Assembly (NCBI GenBank): GCA_027665725.1
Contig: JAQDDS010000004.1
Location: 62,001-126,000 of the forward strand
DNA length: 64,000 nucleotides
From: Streptococcaceae bacterium AF77-01CM03A
Lineage (GTDB): Bacteria > Bacillota > Bacilli > Lactobacillales > Streptococcaceae
Direction of reading: 5' to 3'
Part shown: piece after piece, positions 46,364 through 56,216 of the stretch
Layout of the letters: every line of letters starts with the position of its first letter
Numbering within the stretch: position 1 is the first letter of the stretch
The notes under the pieces: generated by a model
The model's database searches: none
What the model was told of the DNA's origin: nothing
Seen by the model: the letters and a program-made list of their open reading frames with translations, nothing else
Translations under genes and position numbers: made by a program

Positions 46364-47674
46364 ATGTTTTTTAAATTATTGAGAGAAGCACTCAAAGTTA
46401 AGCAGGTTCGATCAAAGATTTTATTCACAATTTTTATCGTATTTGTTTTTCGTATCGGTACTAGTATCACTGTACCGTGGGTAAATGCAAATAGCTTGAA
46501 CGCTTTGAGTGGACTATCCTTCTTGAACATGTTGAGCTTGGTGTCAGGGAATGCCATGAAAAACTTCTCAGTTTTTGCGCTTGGGGTTAGCCCTTACATC
46601 ACAGCATCAATCGTCGTCCAACTCTTGCAAATGGATTTATTACCAAAGTTTGTAGAGTGGGGCAAACAAGGGGAAGTTGGTCGTAGAAAGTTAAACCAAG
46701 CAACTCGATACATTGCGCTTGTGCTTGCATTTGTTCAATCAGTCGGGATTACTGCTGGTTTTAACGCTCTGTCTGGAGCTAAACTTTTGACTGTACCACT
46801 TACACCACAAGTTTTCCTTGTGATTGGAGGAATCTTAACAGCAGGTAGCATGATTGTAACCTGGTTGGGAGAGCAAATCACAGATAAGGGATATGGTAAT
46901 GGTGTTTCAATGATCATCTTTGCCGGAATTGTTGCTTCAATTCCTGATATGGTTAAGGGCATCTATGTGGACTACTTTGTCAATGTGCCAAGTAGTCGAT
47001 TGACATCGTCTCTCATTTTCGTTGCCATCTTAATCATTGCTGTTTTGTTAATTGTTTACTTTACAACTTACGTTGAACAAGCTAAATACAAGATTCCAAT
47101 TCAGTATACAAAGGTAGCTCAAGGTGCGCCGTCAAGCTCCTATCTTCCATTGAAGATTAACCCTGCTGGGGTTATCCCGGTTATCTTTGCTAGCTCTATT
47201 ACAGCAGCACCGGCAGCAATTTTACAATTCGTAAGTGCGTCTGGTCTTAATTGGGAATGGGTAAAAACAGCTCAAGAGTTGGTATCTACTTCAACCCCAA
47301 CAGGTGTTGCATTGTATGCTCTGTTGATTATTCTCTTTACATTCTTCTATACATTTGTACAGATCAACCCAGAGAAAGCAGCAGAGAATTTACAAAAGAG
47401 TGGAGCTTATATCCATGGTGTCCGTCCTGGTAAAGGGACAGAAGAATATATGTCAAAACTTCTTCGTCGTCTCGCAACAGTCGGATCAATCTTCCTAGGT
47501 GTGATTTCTATCCTACCTATTGTAGCTAAAGATTTATTTGGTCTTTCAGAAGTTGTCGCTTTTGGGGGAACAAGTTTGCTAATCATTATCTCTACAGGTA
47601 TCGAAGGAATTAAACAATTGGAAGGTTATCTATTGAAACGTAAGTATGTTGGTTTCTTAGATACAACAGAATAA
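46364..47674 (+). CDS. secY: Protein translocase subunit SecY
   Basis: This 436-aa channel has ten helices. The plug region and loop 8-9 basic stretch (IQYTKVAQGAPSSSYLPLK) are normal. GTGAGGTG precedes ATG 46364. It moves unfolded proteins across the membrane with SecE, SecG and SecA. Confidence 0.97.
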   Translation: MFFKLLREALKVKQVRSKILFTIFIVFVFRIGTSITVPWVNANSLNALSGLSFLNMLSLVSGNAMKNFSVFALGVSPYITASIVVQLLQMDLLPKFVEWGKQGEVGRRKLNQATRYIALVLAFVQSVGITAGFNALSGAKLLTVPLTPQVFLVIGGILTAGSMIVTWLGEQITDKGYGNGVSMIIFAGIVASIPDMVKGIYVDYFVNVPSSRLTSSLIFVAILIIAVLLIVYFTTYVEQAKYKIPIQYTKVAQGAPSSSYLPLKINPAGVIPVIFASSITAAPAAILQFVSASGLNWEWVKTAQELVSTSTPTGVALYALLIILFTFFYTFVQINPEKAAENLQKSGAYIHGVRPGKGTEEYMSKLLRRLATVGSIFLGVISILPIVAKDLFGLSEVVAFGGTSLLIIISTGIEGIKQLEGYLLKRKYVGFLDTTE

Positions 47675-47829
47675 TTGTAATAGAAAATAAAATTCACTAT
47701 TGCTCAGAGAGTGGAGTGTAAAAATCAAAGACATTGTCAGATTTTTATCTCCTCTCTTCTATTTTGTTTTTAAATAGGAGTTGAAATGAATTTTTGCTTC
47801 TATTTAAATACAAAAAAGGAGTTTGAATC

Positions 47830-48468
47830 ATGAATCTTTTGATTATGGGTTTACCTGGTGCAGGTAAAGGGACACAAGCAGCGAAAATTGTTGAACAGTT
47901 TCACGTTGCCCACATCTCAACAGGTGACATGTTCCGTGCAGCAATGGCTAACCAAACTGAAATGGGTGTATTAGCTAAGTCTTATATCGATAAAGGCGAA
48001 TTGGTTCCAGATGAAGTTACAAATGGAATTGTTAAAGAACGTCTTTCTCAAGATGATATTAAAGAAACTGGTTTTTTGTTGGATGGATACCCACGTACAA
48101 TTGAGCAAGCTCATGCCTTAGATAAAACATTGGCTGAACTTGGAATTAAACTTGAAGGTGTTATCAACATCGAAGTAGATCCATCGTGCCTACTTGAACG
48201 TTTGAGTGGTCGTATCATTCACCGTGAAACTGGCGAAACTTTCCATAAAGTATTCAACCCACCAGTTGACTACAAAGAGGAAGATTACTACCAACGTGAG
48301 GATGATAAACCTGAGACAGTAAAACGTCGTTTGGATGTCAATATTGCTCAAGGTGAACCAATCATTGCTCACTATCGTGCTAAAGGTCTAGTACATGATA
48401 TCGAAGGCAACCAAGATATCAATGATGTCTTTAAAGATATCGAAAAGGTATTGACAAATTTGAAATAA
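47830..48468 (+). CDS. adk: Adenylate kinase
   Basis: This 212-aa enzyme makes two ADP from ATP and AMP. P-loop [10 protein letters not shown] is at residues 7-16; the LID begins [13 protein letters not shown] and lacks zinc cysteines. AAAGGAG precedes ATG 47830. The gap after secY (47675-47829) has inverted repeats AAAAATC/GATTTTT and TTTAAATAG/CTATTTAAA. Confidence 0.97.
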   Translation: MNLLIMGLPGAGKGTQAAKIVEQFHVAHISTGDMFRAAMANQTEMGVLAKSYIDKGELVPDEVTNGIVKERLSQDDIKETGFLLDGYPRTIEQAHALDKTLAELGIKLEGVINIEVDPSCLLERLSGRIIHRETGETFHKVFNPPVDYKEEDYYQREDDKPETVKRRLDVNIAQGEPIIAHYRAKGLVHDIEGNQDINDVFKDIEKVLTNLK

Positions 48469-48483
48469 AAGCGTTTTTCAGGC

Positions 48484-48512
48484 TTGCAAAATGTCTTGAC
48501 AAATGTTATACT
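48484..48512 (+). promoter_or_regulatory. Internal promoter for infA-rplQ genes
   Basis: -35 TTGCAA (48484-48489), 17-bp spacer, extended -10 TGTTATACT (-10 at 48507-48512). Near copy of the S10 promoter. Confidence 0.78.
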
Positions 48513-48585
48513 GAGTTAGTCTGACTTATAATTGTTGTCTCTGTGTCTAGAGGCATCAAATCGAAATTTAGGGAGGTACTTTTGC

Positions 48586-48804
48586 GTGGCAAAAGACGAT
48601 GTGATTGAAGTTGAAGGCAAAGTAGTCGATACGATGCCGAATGCAATGTTTACGGTTGAACTTGAAAATGGACATCAGATTTTAGCAACAGTTTCTGGTA
48701 AAATTCGTAAAAACTATATTCGTATTTTAGCGGGAGATCGTGTTACTGTTGAAATGAGTCCATATGACTTGACACGTGGACGTATCACTTACCGCTTTAA
48801 ATAA
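48586..48804 (+). CDS. infA: Translation initiation factor IF-1
   Basis: This 72-aa OB-fold factor starts at GTG 48586 ([20 protein letters not shown]) after GGGAGGT. The frame could open upstream at 48532 but without homology. Confidence 0.96.
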   Translation: MAKDDVIEVEGKVVDTMPNAMFTVELENGHQILATVSGKIRKNYIRILAGDRVTVEMSPYDLTRGRITYRFK

Positions 48805-48828
48805 TCGAAAAACTTGGAGGGATAAGAA

Positions 48829-48945
48829 ATGAAAGTAAGACCATCGGTCAAACCAATTTGCGAATACTGTAAAGTAATTCGTCGTAATGGTCGTGTTATG
48901 GTAATTTGCCCAGCAAATCCAAAACACAAACAACGTCAAGGATAA
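48829..48945 (+). CDS. rpmJ: Ribosomal protein L36
   Basis: This 38-aa protein ([19 protein letters not shown]) has the zinc-binding CxxC...C...H set. GGAGGG upstream. Too short for routine ORF lists. Confidence 0.97.
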
Positions 48946-48962
48946 GATAGAAAGGAGAAAAC

Positions 48963-49328
48963 ATGGCTCGTATTGCTGGAGTTGATATTCCAAATGACAA
49001 ACGCGTAGTTATCTCATTGACTTATGTCTATGGTATCGGACTTGCAACATCTCAAAAGATTTTGGCAGCTGCTGGAGTTTCAGAAGATATTCGTGTTCGT
49101 GACCTTACATCAGATCAAGAAGATGCTATCCGTCGTGAAGTGGATGCAATTAAAGTTGAAGGTGACCTTCGTCGTGAAGTGAACTTGAACATCAAACGTT
49201 TGATGGAAATCGGTTCATACCGTGGTATCCGTCACCGTCGTGGACTTCCTGTCCGTGGACAAAACACTAAAAACAACGCTCGCACTCGTAAAGGTAAAGC
49301 TGTTGCGATTGCTGGTAAGAAAAAATAA
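48963..49328 (+). CDS. rpsM: Ribosomal protein S13
   Basis: This 121-aa protein starts [19 protein letters not shown] after AAAGGAG; C-terminal basic tail [19 protein letters not shown] enters the P site. Confidence 0.98.
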   Translation: MARIAGVDIPNDKRVVISLTYVYGIGLATSQKILAAAGVSEDIRVRDLTSDQEDAIRREVDAIKVEGDLRREVNLNIKRLMEIGSYRGIRHRRGLPVRGQNTKNNARTRKGKAVAIAGKKK

Positions 49329-49345
49329 TATAGGAGGTAAAAGTC

Positions 49346-49729
49346 TTGGCTAAACCAACACGTAAACGTCGTGTGAAAAAGAATATCGAATCTGGTATTG
49401 CTCATATTCACGCTACATTTAATAACACTATTGTTATGATTACTGATGTGCATGGTAATGCAATCGCTTGGTCATCAGCTGGTGCTCTTGGTTTCAAAGG
49501 TTCTCGTAAATCTACACCATTTGCTGCTCAAATGGCTTCAGAAGCTGCTGCTAAATCTGCACAAGAACACGGTCTTAAATCAGTTGAAGTTACTGTAAAA
49601 GGTCCAGGTTCTGGTCGTGAGTCAGCTATTCGTGCTCTTGCTGCCGCTGGTCTTGAAGTAACAGCAATTCGTGATGTGACTCCAGTGCCACACAATGGTG
49701 CTCGTCCTCCAAAACGTCGCCGTGTATAA
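49346..49729 (+). CDS. rpsK: Ribosomal protein S11
   Basis: This 127-aa protein starts at TTG 49346 (reads [17 protein letters not shown]) after TAGGAGGTAAAAG. No better ATG exists. Ends [10 protein letters not shown]. Rare-start r-protein gene. Confidence 0.97.
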
Positions 49730-49772
49730 TCATTACCTTTACACTGCTTTTCGTTTAAGAGGGAGTAACTAA

Positions 49773-50708
49773 ATGATCGAGTTTGAAAAACCAAATATAA
49801 CAAAAATTGATGAAAATAAAGATTATGGCAAGTTTGTAATCGAACCACTAGAACGTGGATACGGTACAACACTTGGTAACTCTCTTCGTCGTGTACTTCT
49901 TGCTTCTCTTCCAGGAGCAGCTGTTACATCTATCGATATCGATGGAGTATTACATGAATTTGATACAATTCCTGGTGTTCGCGAAGACGTGATGCAAATC
50001 ATTCTGAACATTAAAGGTATTGCAGTTAAATCATATGTAAAAGACGAAAAGACCATTGAACTTGATGTTGAAGGTCCTGCTGAAGTGACAGCCGGAGATA
50101 TTTTAACTGATAGTGATATTGAAATCGTAAATCCAGATCATTATCTTTTCACAATCGGAGAAGGTGCTTCATTTAAAGCAACTATGACTGTAAACACTGG
50201 TCGTGGTTATGTACCTGCAGATGAAAATAAAAAAGATAATGCCCCAGTTGGAACACTTGCTGTAGATTCTATTTATACACCAGTTACAAAAGTTAACTAT
50301 CAAGTTGAACCTGCTCGTGTAGGAAGCAATGATGGTTTCGACAAATTAACCCTTGAAATCTTGACAAATGGAACTATTATTCCAGAAGATGCTTTAGGGC
50401 TTTCAGCACGTATTTTGACAGAACATCTTGATTTGTTTACAAATCTTACAGAGATTGCTAAATCTGCAGAAGTGATGAAAGAAGCTGATACTGAATCGGA
50501 CGACCGTATTTTGGAACGTACGATTGAGGAACTTGACTTGTCTGTACGCTCATATAACTGTTTGAAACGTGCTGGTATCAATACTGTGCATGATTTGACA
50601 GAAAAATCTGAAGCAGAGATGATGAAAGTAAGAAATCTTGGACGCAAGAGTTTGGAAGAAGTGAAACTCAAACTCATTGATTTGGGTCTTGGATTAAAAG
50701 ATAAATAA
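49773..50708 (+). CDS. rpoA: RNA polymerase alpha subunit
   Basis: This 311-aa protein has the N-terminal assembly domain (about 1-230) and C-terminal DNA/activator-binding domain (from about 250; [13 protein letters not shown]). AGAGGGAG precedes ATG 49773. Confidence 0.98.
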   Translation: MIEFEKPNITKIDENKDYGKFVIEPLERGYGTTLGNSLRRVLLASLPGAAVTSIDIDGVLHEFDTIPGVREDVMQIILNIKGIAVKSYVKDEKTIELDVEGPAEVTAGDILTDSDIEIVNPDHYLFTIGEGASFKATMTVNTGRGYVPADENKKDNAPVGTLAVDSIYTPVTKVNYQVEPARVGSNDGFDKLTLEILTNGTIIPEDALGLSARILTEHLDLFTNLTEIAKSAEVMKEADTESDDRILERTIEELDLSVRSYNCLKRAGINTVHDLTEKSEAEMMKVRNLGRKSLEEVKLKLIDLGLGLKDK

Positions 50709-50719
50709 AGGAGGAATAC

Positions 50720-51106
50720 ATGGCTTACCGTAAACTAGGACGCACTAGCTCACAACGTAAAGCAATGCTTCGCGATTTGACAACTGACCTTTTGATCAAT
50801 GAATCAATCGTGACAACTGAAGCTCGTGCTAAAGAAATCCGTAAAACTGTTGAAAAAATGATTACTCTAGGTAAACGTGGTGATTTACATGCACGTCGTC
50901 AAGCTGCTGCTTTCGTACGTAATGAAATCGCATCTGAAAACTATGATGAAGCAACTGATAAGTACACTTCTACTACAGCACTTCAAAAATTGTTCTCAGA
51001 AATCGCACCTCGTTACGCAGAACGTAACGGTGGATACACTCGTATCCTTAAAACTGAACCACGTCGTGGTGATGCAGCGCCAATGGCGATCATCGAATTA
51101 GTATAA
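50720..51106 (+). CDS. rplQ: Ribosomal protein L17
   Basis: This 128-aa protein starts [20 protein letters not shown] after AAAGGAGG. Last gene of the cluster. Confidence 0.98.
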   Translation: MAYRKLGRTSSQRKAMLRDLTTDLLINESIVTTEARAKEIRKTVEKMITLGKRGDLHARRQAAAFVRNEIASENYDEATDKYTSTTALQKLFSEIAPRYAERNGGYTRILKTEPRRGDAAPMAIIELV

Positions 51107-51111
51107 AATCA

Positions 51112-51216
51112 TCAATTTTGTTGAGTGTTATGATGATGGAGCCCTGTGCTCTTAGTCTAGCTCTGGTCTACCGCTAGGACTTTTGTCCTAGCGGGAACAC
51201 TCATCATAAGATGGTA
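51112..51216 (+). other. Structured 3' region after rplQ
   Basis: Perfect hairpin CCGCTAGGAC-TTTT-GTCCTAGCGG (51171-51194). GAGTGTT (near 51124) can pair with AACACTC (near 51197), framing the hairpin. Could be a 3' UTR fold or a small RNA. No ORF. Confidence 0.55.
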
Positions 51217-51222
51217 GGGTAG

Positions 51223-51283
51223 ACGCTTGTTTACGAAATTGTTTTTCTTTTAAGAACAATTTCGTAAGCAGGCGTTTTTTAGT
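51223..51283 (+). terminator. Terminator of the ribosomal-protein superoperon
   Basis: A stem of about 20 bp (ACGCTTGTTTACGAAATTGT with AACAATTTCGTAAGCAGGCG) is followed by TTTTTT. Confidence 0.93.
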
Positions 51284-51369
51284 TTTTTTGAAGTAAATGT
51301 GTTATACTGAGAAAAAAGAAAAATCGAGATATGGTTATTTTTCTATGATTTCAAAGATGGAGGACTAAT

Positions 51370-51636
51370 ATGAAAGCTATTATAACTGTTGTTGGAAAAG
51401 ATAAGGGTGGTATTGTTGCAGGTGTTGCGACTAAGATTGCTGAATTAGGATTAAATATTGATGATATTTCACAAACTGTCTTGGATGAGTTCTTTACCAT
51501 GATGGCTGTAGTATCCAGTGATGAAAAACAAGATTTTACTCAACTAAGAAATGAGTTTGAAGCTTTTGGACAGACCTTGAATGTCAAAATCAATATTCAG
51601 AGCGCGGCTATTTTCGATGCTATGTACAATATCTAG
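51370..51636 (+). CDS. ACT-domain protein (PFL-like regulatory partner, UPF0237)
   Basis: This 88-aa protein is one ACT domain (MKAIITVVGKDKGGIVAGVA), the small-molecule binding fold. ATG 51370 has GGAGGACTA. Directly followed by the UPF0210 gene. A TGTTATACT extended -10 is at 51300-51308. Confidence 0.9.
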   Translation: MKAIITVVGKDKGGIVAGVATKIAELGLNIDDISQTVLDEFFTMMAVVSSDEKQDFTQLRNEFEAFGQTLNVKINIQSAAIFDAMYNI

Positions 51637-51645
51637 GAGGTGCTT

Positions 51646-52983
51646 ATGGATATTAGACAAGTCACCGAAACTATTGCAATGATTGAAGAGCAGAATTTTG
51701 ATATTCGCACCATTACCATGGGGATTTCGCTTTTGGATTGTATCGATCCGGATATTAATAGAGCTGCAGATAAAATATATGAAAAAGTTACGACTAAGGC
51801 AGCAAATTTAGTCGCTGTTGGTGATGAAATTGCTGCTGAGTTAGGTATACCTATTGTCAATAAACGTGTATCAGTAACACCGATTTCTCTAATTGGTGCT
51901 GCTACAGATGCAAGGGACTATGTACCATTAGCCAAAGCTTTAGATAGAGCAGCAAAAGAAATTGGCGTAGATTTTATTGGTGGTTTTTCTGCCTTAGTTC
52001 AGAAAGGCTACCAAAAAGGAGACGAAATACTCATCAACTCGATTCCACGTGCTTTAGCTGAAACTGATAAAGTTTGCTCTTCAGTAAATATTGGTTCAAC
52101 CAAGTCAGGAATTAACATGACTGCTGTAGCTGATATGGGTCGAATTATCAAGGAGACAGCTGAGCTTTCAGATATGGGGGCTGCAAAACTTGTCGTTTTT
52201 GCCAATGCAGTTGAGGACAATCCTTTTATGGCCGGAGCCTTTCATGGTGTTGGTGAAGCTGATGTTATTATCAATGTAGGTGTTTCAGGGCCTGGTGTTG
52301 TCAAACGTGCTTTAGAAAAAGTTCGCGGCCAAAGCTTTGATGTAGTTGCTGAAACTGTTAAAAAGACAGCCTTCAAGATTACTCGGATTGGTCAATTAGT
52401 TGGCCAGATGGCTAGTGAAAGGCTAGGTGTTGATTTTGGGATTGTTGATTTGAGTTTAGCACCTACTCCTGCAGTGGGGGATTCTGTAGCTCGGGTTCTG
52501 GAAGAAATGGGACTGGAAACAGTTGGGACTCATGGGACGACTGCCGCTTTAGCTCTTTTAAATGACCAAGTAAAAAAAGGCGGAGTAATGGCTTGCAACC
52601 AAGTCGGTGGTCTGTCAGGTGCTTTCATCCCAGTTTCAGAAGATGAGGGTATGATAGCAGCAGTGCAAAATGGTTCCCTAAATCTTGAGAAATTGGAAGC
52701 CATGACTGCTATCTGTTCAGTTGGATTGGATATGATTGCTATTCCAGAAGATACTCCGGCAGAAACGATTGCGGCTATGATTGCGGATGAGGCAGCAATT
52801 GGTGTTATTAATATGAAAACCACAGCTGTCCGTATCATTCCAAAGGGTAAAGAAGGCGATATGATTGAGTTTGGTGGCTTGCTAGGAACTGCCCCAGTTA
52901 TGAAAGTCAATGGAGCTTCTTCAGCTGATTTCATTGCTCGTGGAGGACAGATTCCAGCTCCAATTCATAGTTTTAAAAATTAA
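51646..52983 (+). CDS. UPF0210 (DUF711) protein
   Basis: This 445-aa protein of unknown function belongs to the UPF0210 family, paired in many Firmicutes with the ACT protein upstream. ATG 51646 follows AGGAGG (51635-51640); GTG 51640 overlaps that site. Glycine-rich stretches such as SAVPIS.. are not catalytic motifs I can name. It is conserved and probably an oxidoreductase- or lyase-like enzyme by pairing, but that is inference. Confidence 0.88.
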   Translation: MDIRQVTETIAMIEEQNFDIRTITMGISLLDCIDPDINRAADKIYEKVTTKAANLVAVGDEIAAELGIPIVNKRVSVTPISLIGAATDARDYVPLAKALDRAAKEIGVDFIGGFSALVQKGYQKGDEILINSIPRALAETDKVCSSVNIGSTKSGINMTAVADMGRIIKETAELSDMGAAKLVVFANAVEDNPFMAGAFHGVGEADVIINVGVSGPGVVKRALEKVRGQSFDVVAETVKKTAFKITRIGQLVGQMASERLGVDFGIVDLSLAPTPAVGDSVARVLEEMGLETVGTHGTTAALALLNDQVKKGGVMACNQVGGLSGAFIPVSEDEGMIAAVQNGSLNLEKLEAMTAICSVGLDMIAIPEDTPAETIAAMIADEAAIGVINMKTTAVRIIPKGKEGDMIEFGGLLGTAPVMKVNGASSADFIARGGQIPAPIHSFKN

Positions 52984-52999
52984 TAAAAAAATAAAATGA

Positions 53000-53032
53000 T
53001 TTAAGTTCAATTTAAGGATAGGTGTGTATACT
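53000..53032 (+). promoter_or_regulatory. CiaR binding site and promoter of small RNA
   Basis: TTTAAG (53000-53005), N5, TTTAAG (53011-53016) is the CiaR direct repeat. -10 TATACT lies at 53027-53032, 10 nt downstream. This is the layout of CiaRH-dependent promoters. Confidence 0.85.
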
Positions 53033-53038
53033 CTAATC

Positions 53039-53134
53039 ATTAAATAAAGACCTCCTAACTTTATTTAATAGAAATCCTAAACTTTTTCATAATAATCTCC
53101 TACAAAAGTCGCTCGTAAGAGTGGCTTTTGTTTT
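53039..53134 (+). ncRNA. CiaRH-dependent small RNA (csRNA type)
   Basis: From the predicted start, ATTAAATAAAG (53039-53049) pairs with CTTTATTTAAT (53059-53069) leaving loop ACCTCCTAA, with an exposed anti-Shine-Dalgarno CCTCCT at 53051-53056. A single-stranded stretch follows with a second TCTCCT (53096-53101). It ends in hairpin AAAAGTCGCTC-GTAA-GAGTGGCTTTT and a T-run. Length about 95 nt, in the known csRNA range. No ORF is present. Confidence 0.85.
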
Positions 53135-53234
53135 GTATTCTTTAAAAAACTAGTAAAATTTCATTGATTCTGGTCAAATTTTTTAAGAATGGCTACTTTT
53201 TTCGAAGTCAAACCAGCCTAAAACCTTGCCATGA

Positions 53235-53262
53235 TTGGCTTTTTGAAAAATTATGGTATAAT
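53235..53262 (+). promoter_or_regulatory. Promoter of rnpA operon
   Basis: -35 TTGGCT (53235-53240), 16-bp spacer, extended -10 TGGTATAAT (-10 at 53257-53262). Confidence 0.75.
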
Positions 53263-53293
53263 AGTAGTAGTTTTATTAGATGGAGTAGAATTT

Positions 53294-53665
53294 TTGAGAA
53301 AAAGCTTTCGTGTAAAAAAAGAGAAAGATTTCGACGCCATATTTAAAAAGGGAGCAAGTGTAGCTAATCGAAAATTTGTTATTTATCGATTAGAAAACAA
53401 TGAAACACATTTTCGAGTAGGTTTATCAGTCAGTAAAAAATTAGGAAATGCTGTGACAAGAAACCAAATCAAGAGAAGAATCCGGCATGTTCTCATTCAA
53501 AATAGTAATCAACTTATTGATAATGTCGATTTTGTTGTGATTGCTCGAAAAGGCGTTGAACTATTAGAATATGCAGAAATTGAAAAAAACTTACTTCATG
53601 TTTTGAGATTAGCAAAGATTTACCAGGAAGGAAATAAGAGTGAAGAAGAAATTACAATTGACTAG
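53294..53665 (+). CDS. rnpA: Ribonuclease P protein component
   Basis: This 123-aa basic protein joins the RNase P RNA to mature tRNA 5' ends. TTG 53294 ([13 protein letters not shown]) is the start that matches streptococcal RnpA length; GGAG is at 53282-53285. Motif [10 protein letters not shown] is the conserved RNA-binding region. The frame opens at ATG 53231, but that lies before the -10. The end overlaps yidC by 26 nt. Confidence 0.93.
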   Translation: MRKSFRVKKEKDFDAIFKKGASVANRKFVIYRLENNETHFRVGLSVSKKLGNAVTRNQIKRRIRHVLIQNSNQLIDNVDFVVIARKGVELLEYAEIEKNLLHVLRLAKIYQEGNKSEEEITID

Positions 53666-54455
53666 TTTGTTAGGTTTGTCCTTGTTGGTAATGACTGCTT
53701 GTGCAACTAGTGAAGTATCTGCAGATTCTGCAGACTTTTGGAGTAAACTTGTTTATTTTTTTGCTGAAATTATTCGATTTTTGTCATTTGATGTCAGCAT
53801 TGGTTTAGGGATTATTCTGTTCACAGTCTTGATTAGAACAATACTGTTGCCAGTCTTTCAAACACAAATGGTGGCTTCCAGAAAAATGCAAGAGGCGCAA
53901 CCTCTTATCAAAGAATTGCGCGAACGTTATCCAGGTCGCGACATGGAAAGTCGTACTAAGCTAGATCAGGAAACACGTAAATTATTTAAAGAATTAGGCA
54001 TTAAGCAATCTGCATCCTTCTGGCCACTTTTGATTCAAATGCCAATTCTATTGGCTCTTTTCCAAGCTTTATCAAACGTAGATTTTTTGAAGACAGGCCA
54101 CTTCTTATGGTTCAATCTAGGTGGAGCTGATACCACTTTCGTACTACCTATTTTAGCTGCCCTATTCACCTTCCTCAGTAGCTGGCTTTCAAATAAAGCT
54201 TTGCCTGAGAAAAATGGTGCAATGACAGGTATGATGTATGGGATGCCTGTTATAATCTTCTTTTTTGCAATATCTGCTCCAAGTGGTGTCGCACTTTACT
54301 GGGCGGTTTCAAATGCTTATCAAGTATTGCAAACTTACCTTTTGAACAACCCCTTCAAAATCATTGCAGAGCGTGAAGCAGATGTGCAAGCTAAGAAGGT
54401 TTTAGAAGTTAAGAAAAGAAAAGCTCTAAAGAAAGCACAGAAAAAGAAAAAGTAA
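53640..54455 (+). CDS. yidC: Membrane protein insertase YidC/Oxa1 (SpoIIIJ-type)
   Basis: This 271-aa lipoprotein insertase starts at GTG 53640. Lipobox LVMTAC gives Cys21. Five membrane helices; the hydrophilic groove Arg is at the start of the first core helix ([12 protein letters not shown]). Long basic tail ([14 protein letters not shown]) contacts ribosomes. It sits between rnpA and khpB as usual. Confidence 0.95.
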   Translation: MKKKLQLTSLLGLSLLVMTACATSEVSADSADFWSKLVYFFAEIIRFLSFDVSIGLGIILFTVLIRTILLPVFQTQMVASRKMQEAQPLIKELRERYPGRDMESRTKLDQETRKLFKELGIKQSASFWPLLIQMPILLALFQALSNVDFLKTGHFLWFNLGGADTTFVLPILAALFTFLSSWLSNKALPEKNGAMTGMMYGMPVIIFFFAISAPSGVALYWAVSNAYQVLQTYLLNNPFKIIAEREADVQAKKVLEVKKRKALKKAQKKKK

Positions 54456-54469
54456 GGAGAAATCTGATA

Positions 54470-55426
54470 ATGGTATTATTTACAGGTTCAACAGTTGAAG
54501 AAGCAATCCAAAAGGGATTGAATGAATTAAATATTCCGAGAATGAAAGCTCATATCAAAGTTGTTTCGAGAGAGAAAAAGGGATTTTTTGGACTTTTTGG
54601 TACAAAACCAGCTCAAGTTGATATCGAAGCAATCAGTGAAACAACTGTTGTAAAAGCAAATCAGCAGGCGATCAAAGGTGTTCCAAAAGAAATTAATGAT
54701 CAAAATGATCCAGTTAAAACAGTCAGCGAAGCAACCGTTGATTTGGGACATGTAGTTGCAGCTATCAAGAAAATTGAAGAAGAAGGCCAAGAAATTTCTG
54801 AAGAAGTTAAGGCTGAAATTCTTAAAAATGATAAAGAAGCCAGCACGATTTTAGAAGAAACAGGCCATATTGAAGTTTTAAAAGAATTGCAACCTGAAGA
54901 AACTCAAGATGATGTTGAGCCTGAAAAAGGCAACGACTTAGAAAATCTTGGTTTGAAAGTCGAGCCAACATATGACACAGAAAAGGTTGTTGAAGAAGTC
55001 ACTAGCTACGTCCAGGCGATTATTGATGACATGGATGTTGAGGGAACTATTTCTAGCACCTCTAACCGTCGCTCTATCAACATGCAAATTGATACAAATG
55101 AGCCAGGCCGTATCATTGGTTACCATGGTAAGGTTTTGAAATCTCTTCAACTTTTGGCACAAAATTACCTCTACAATCGTTATTCAAAAACCTTCTACAT
55201 TACTATCAACGTTAATGATTATGTAGAACATCGTGCAGAAGTCTTGCAGAGTTATGCTCAAAAATTAGCGACACGTGTTTTGGAAGAAGGCCGTAGTCAG
55301 ATGACAGATCCAATGTCAAGCAGCGAGCGTAAAATTATCCATCGCATCATCTCACGAATGGAAGGTGTAACCAGTTACTCTGAAGGTGACGAACCAAATC
55401 GTTACGTTGTGGTTGACACAGAATAA
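54470..55426 (+). CDS. khpB: RNA-binding protein KhpB (Jag/EloR)
   Basis: This 318-aa protein has an N-terminal Jag domain (about residues 1-52: VLFTGSTVEEAIQKGLNELN), a variable acidic linker (about 60-170), a KH domain (near 180-250; GYHGKVLKSLQLL in the GxxG form) and an R3H domain (near 255-315; SYAQKLATRVLEEGR, with RSQMTDPMSSSERKIIH). It binds RNA and with KhpA sets cell elongation in streptococci. AAGGAG precedes ATG 54470. Confidence 0.94.
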   Translation: MVLFTGSTVEEAIQKGLNELNIPRMKAHIKVVSREKKGFFGLFGTKPAQVDIEAISETTVVKANQQAIKGVPKEINDQNDPVKTVSEATVDLGHVVAAIKKIEEEGQEISEEVKAEILKNDKEASTILEETGHIEVLKELQPEETQDDVEPEKGNDLENLGLKVEPTYDTEKVVEEVTSYVQAIIDDMDVEGTISSTSNRRSINMQIDTNEPGRIIGYHGKVLKSLQLLAQNYLYNRYSKTFYITINVNDYVEHRAEVLQSYAQKLATRVLEEGRSQMTDPMSSSERKIIHRIISRMEGVTSYSEGDEPNRYVVVDTE

Positions 55427-55430
55427 AAAT

Positions 55431-55458
55431 GAAAAATCAGGGAAAACCTGATTTTTTC
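55431..55458 (+). terminator. Terminator after khpB
   Basis: AAAAATCAGG pairs with CCTGATTTTT around GAAAA. Confidence 0.9.
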
Positions 55459-55477
55459 TAACTAAAGAAGGAATCAA

Positions 55478-56098
55478 ATGAAAGAATTCAAGGACTATCT
55501 TGCTTTTCAAGGAGAACAGTACCGGAATCCTGACAAAGCAGGAGCTGAAAAGGATAAAATGCTAGACCTGCGTCAAAAAGGGCAGGAAGCGCGAAAGGCA
55601 TTTACTCACCTAGCGGAATGTTTTCAAGCTAGGCATTCCGATTGGAATTTACACCCAACCAGTCAATGGATGAATCAAGCGCAGAGATTACGACCACATT
55701 TCTGGGTTTATTTACAGAGAGAGGGACATGTAACAGAGCCCATGATGGCTCTTCGTTTGTATGGAAATCAGAATAATTGGGGAATCTCTATAGAAATCAG
55801 CTTTGTAGAGAGAAAGAAAGATGAAAAGACCTTATCAAAACAGACTAAAATCTTGGATATCCCAGTGGTTGATGGAATCTATTATTGGGTTCAGAAAAAC
55901 GATGAAAGCTATAGAGTACAAGCTACTGAAGAGAACAGGAAACTTTTAAGACAAGAATTATCCAATCAGGAGATTCGTAAGGTTTTAGTAAAAGTTGATA
56001 TTCCAATAGCCGATGAAGATACCCTAGATAAGGTTCTAGATGGACTTGATAGAGGTTTTGAAAAATTATTACCTTACTATCAAGCGACTAGGAATTAG
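55478..56098 (+). CDS. Conserved hypothetical protein (possibly HI_0552 family)
   Basis: This 206-aa soluble protein starts MKEFKDYLAFQGEQYRNPDK after AAGAAGGAAT. No signal peptide, membrane helix or motif known to me. The name HI_0552-family is recall and uncertain. Contains several Trp/Tyr/Phe-rich runs (RPHFWVYLQ, GIYYWVQ). It is alone between khpB and tkt. Confidence 0.75.
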   Translation: MKEFKDYLAFQGEQYRNPDKAGAEKDKMLDLRQKGQEARKAFTHLAECFQARHSDWNLHPTSQWMNQAQRLRPHFWVYLQREGHVTEPMMALRLYGNQNNWGISIEISFVERKKDEKTLSKQTKILDIPVVDGIYYWVQKNDESYRVQATEENRKLLRQELSNQEIRKVLVKVDIPIADEDTLDKVLDGLDRGFEKLLPYYQATRN

Positions 56099-56216
56099 TA
56101 TAATCGGCTGAGTCATTTTATAGTAAATTGTTTTATTGCTATTCTAGGTATTTTTTCATATAATAGTAAAATAGGATGCGTGGTATACTTATCACCTCAA
56201 AGAGAAAGGAAATTCT

